This document shows, in pieces, positions 62,231-64,000 of a DNA stretch of 64,000 nucleotides; position 1 is the stretch's first letter, and each line of letters opens with the position of its first letter. The stretch is taken from contig LSRX01000010.1 in assembly GCA_001939145.1 (NCBI GenBank), positions 1,514,231 to 1,578,230 of the forward strand. Reading direction: 5' to 3'. Both the position numbers and the translations under genes were made by a program. Below the pieces are notes generated by a model. It was not told the DNA's origin. It searched no databases and saw nothing but the letters and a program-made list of their open reading frames with translations. Source of the DNA: Symbiodinium microadriaticum. Its lineage: Eukaryota; Sar; Dinophyceae; Suessiales; Symbiodiniaceae.

Positions 62231-62644
62231 TTTCTTCTTGACTTTATTGGTTTTGGGGGCTCATTGTGATATCTCCAATGCTTGGGATGTCAGATTGAGC
62301 GATTGCTAGATTGATGGCTTCCATGTCTGCGATCATGATAAACACCGGTTTCGAATCCGCACTATCACGAGAAGAGTTAATCAACAAAGTACGATGATGA
62401 TACCATGCAGTTGCTGTTACCGACACTCTAGCTACCTGTGATCGCAGATTTCGCCCAAACGCTGTGATCTGTTTTTGACATAGCAGTGATTGATCGTAAC
62501 GGACAGGGTGCAAGTCATTCGGAGGAGTCATTCCCCGAATACGATTCCGTCTGGTGGCTCATGGTAGCTGGCAACCTGCGCAATAGCTGTTAGTTAGCCT
62601 TCGCCGCAGAGATTCTTGCAAGAAGCGACCGCCGACGAAGCATC

Positions 62645-64000
62645 ATGTCGATTTCTGTGGATGTGCACCTATTGAGTGGCAAGAGTGCCTCTTTGGACGT
62701 GGTGGAGGATGCCTCTGTTGAGTCATTGAAGCAGCGTGCCCAGAGCCCAGCCTGGCCACGCGTAGAGGGAGGCTGCACTTCTGGAGAGGTGCTTGACAGA
62801 GCAAAGACGATCATAGAAGCGAAGGTGAAGAGTGGAGACCAGCTCACCCTACACATGAACCAATTCCAGCATCAAGCAACAAAGCCAGGCTGTTTGATGT
62901 CTGCTTTTGCCGCAATCCTGGGTGATGGATCTGTGGTCCCTTGGGGTGATGTCTTCTTTGGTGACGACAGCAGTGCGGTACAGGATCAGCTGAAGAAGGT
63001 GCAGCAGATCCAAGCTTCTGAACAGGGCATCTGCTGCAATCCGGGCGAAGGATCTGTGGTCGCCTGGGGCACTGAGCTTTGCGGTGGCGACAGCAGTTTG
63101 GTGCAGGATCAGCTGCAAGATGTGCAGCAGATCCAAGCTTCTTCTGCTGCAATCAAAATTTGCTGCAATCCTGGGTGATGGATCTGTCGTCACCTGGGGT
63201 GATGCCAACTATGGTGGCGACAGCAGTGCGGTGCAGGATCAGCTGCGAGATGTGCAGCAGATGCAAGCTACGCAAGGAGCACTTGGTGCAATCCGGGGTG
63301 ATGGATCTGCGGTCACCTCGGGCAGTGTACTTTGTGCTGGCAACAGCAGTGTGGTGCAGGATCAGCTGCAAGATCAAGCTCTCAGACAATCCATCCGTGG
63401 CAAAGTCTGAGATTGATGTGCCCAGCGGGCAGGTCATGGACATCAACATCGGCACGAACCTCAGTACCATGAAGTCGGCAGGTGACAACTTTCTCGTGCT
63501 GGTCGATCCGCTCCCGGAGGTGTGTCACAAGCTGAAGAGCCATCTGCATGATGACAAGCATGTGGCGGTTTTGTGCTGCGCAGTTTCCAGTTACACGGGC
63601 ACTGCTCAGTTCCTGCGGTACAACGTCGGTGGCATCTCTTCGTCTTTGACCCCGACGACGAAAGGAACCAGCCATGACAAACTCGCGTTCGATGAGAAGA
63701 TCACTGTGAAGGTCATGAAAATCGCGGACATCATGGACGCCTACTCGGCCAAGCGAAACCGTGTGTACAAGCTCAAGACAGACATGCAAGGTTCGGACAT
63801 GACGGCGCTGGAGAATTCCGGCCAATATTTTCAAGGCCAGATCAGGTGACTCACCTCAAGTCCGAGTGCTTCATCCCGAATGCACAGGGAAAGCAGAACT
63901 ATCATATTGACAACAACTGTGTCACGATGAACGCGTACATTGAGAGCCTTAGCTACACAGCCGAAATGCTGCCTGGATCCGCCGCCCAAGCGAAGTGTAA
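62645..64000 (+). pseudogene. Ubiquitin-like + RCC1-like repeats fused to FkbM-type methyltransferase, frameshifted, runs off the window
   Basis: ATG 62645 starts a ubiquitin-like segment (MSISVDVHLLSGKSASLDV), then about four RCC1-like repeats (AFAAILGDGSVVPWG; QGICCNPGEGSVVAWG; FAAILGDGSVVTWG), then an FkbM-like region: VMDINIGTNLSTM, LVDPLPEVCHKL, AVSSYTGTAQFL, VMKIADIMDAY and KLKTDMQGSDMTALE, the last matching the family lKiDvEGaE motif. Frame breaks: a compensated shift at about 63026-63050, and uncompensated ones at about 63155, 63375 and 63846, after which VTHLKSECFIPN continues. FkbM enzymes are SAM-dependent O-methyltransferases. The glycine motif and EG acid pair are altered (NIGTN, MQGSD), so activity is doubtful. 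Confidence 0.74.

Overview
The window looks like nuclear DNA of a dinoflagellate, probably a Symbiodiniaceae/Suessiales-type alga. I cannot name the species. Evidence: telomere-type TTTAGGG/CCCTAAA motifs are scattered through the whole window; genes are cut into tiny exons that join in phase only if GC or GA donors are allowed alongside GT; long intronless genes sit between intron-rich ones; and there are ubiquitin-like + RCC1-like repeat proteins of a kind I recall as common in dinoflagellate gene sets. Protein-coding sequence is a small fraction of the DNA. The rest is intron, microsatellite, short inverted-repeat (MITE-like) elements and telomere-like tracts.

Layout: 1-1.1 kb, the end of a BTB-domain gene (four phase-matched exons using GC, GA and GT donors). 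2.3-4.7 kb, telomere-like DNA and an exact 889-bp offset duplication across a single N, probably an assembly artefact. 9.6-11.0 kb, an intronless 489-aa ubiquitin-like + ten-repeat RCC1-like protein, with a decayed relative at 16.9 kb and a frameshifted relative fused to an FkbM-type methyltransferase at 62.6-64.0 kb. 11.7-13.8 kb, a gene made of five phase-0 mini-exons (39-57 nt) for a helical protein. 19.5-22.3 kb, a putative zinc-binding module (CX4C, CCX2C, HGX2C) over three exons followed by a Pro/Ala-rich region. 22.8-33.7 kb and 35-41 kb, many isolated exons, mostly + strand. 37.4-38.2 kb, an intronless coiled-coil + globular protein with a one-base homopolymer frameshift. 41.5-43.5 kb, a tyrosine-kinase-like protein kinase in four small exons. 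48.8-50.1 kb, an intronless MFS transporter. 55.2-57.6 kb, a 292-bp tandem array in which each unit carries a short coding frame; the last copy runs into a 12-bp coding minisatellite. 57.8-59.0 kb, a possible divergent gene pair. 61.1-62.2 kb, a three-exon gene whose last exon resembles the start of a CHAT-type domain (weak).

Most exons are on the + strand; minus-strand exceptions are a candidate gene at 57.8-58.2 kb and an exon at 60.25 kb. No rRNA, tRNA, spliced-leader RNA, CRISPR array or retrotransposon with recognisable polymerase was found. Exon calls rest on open frame, splice-site context, codon composition and phase matching by eye; none was checked against transcripts or databases.
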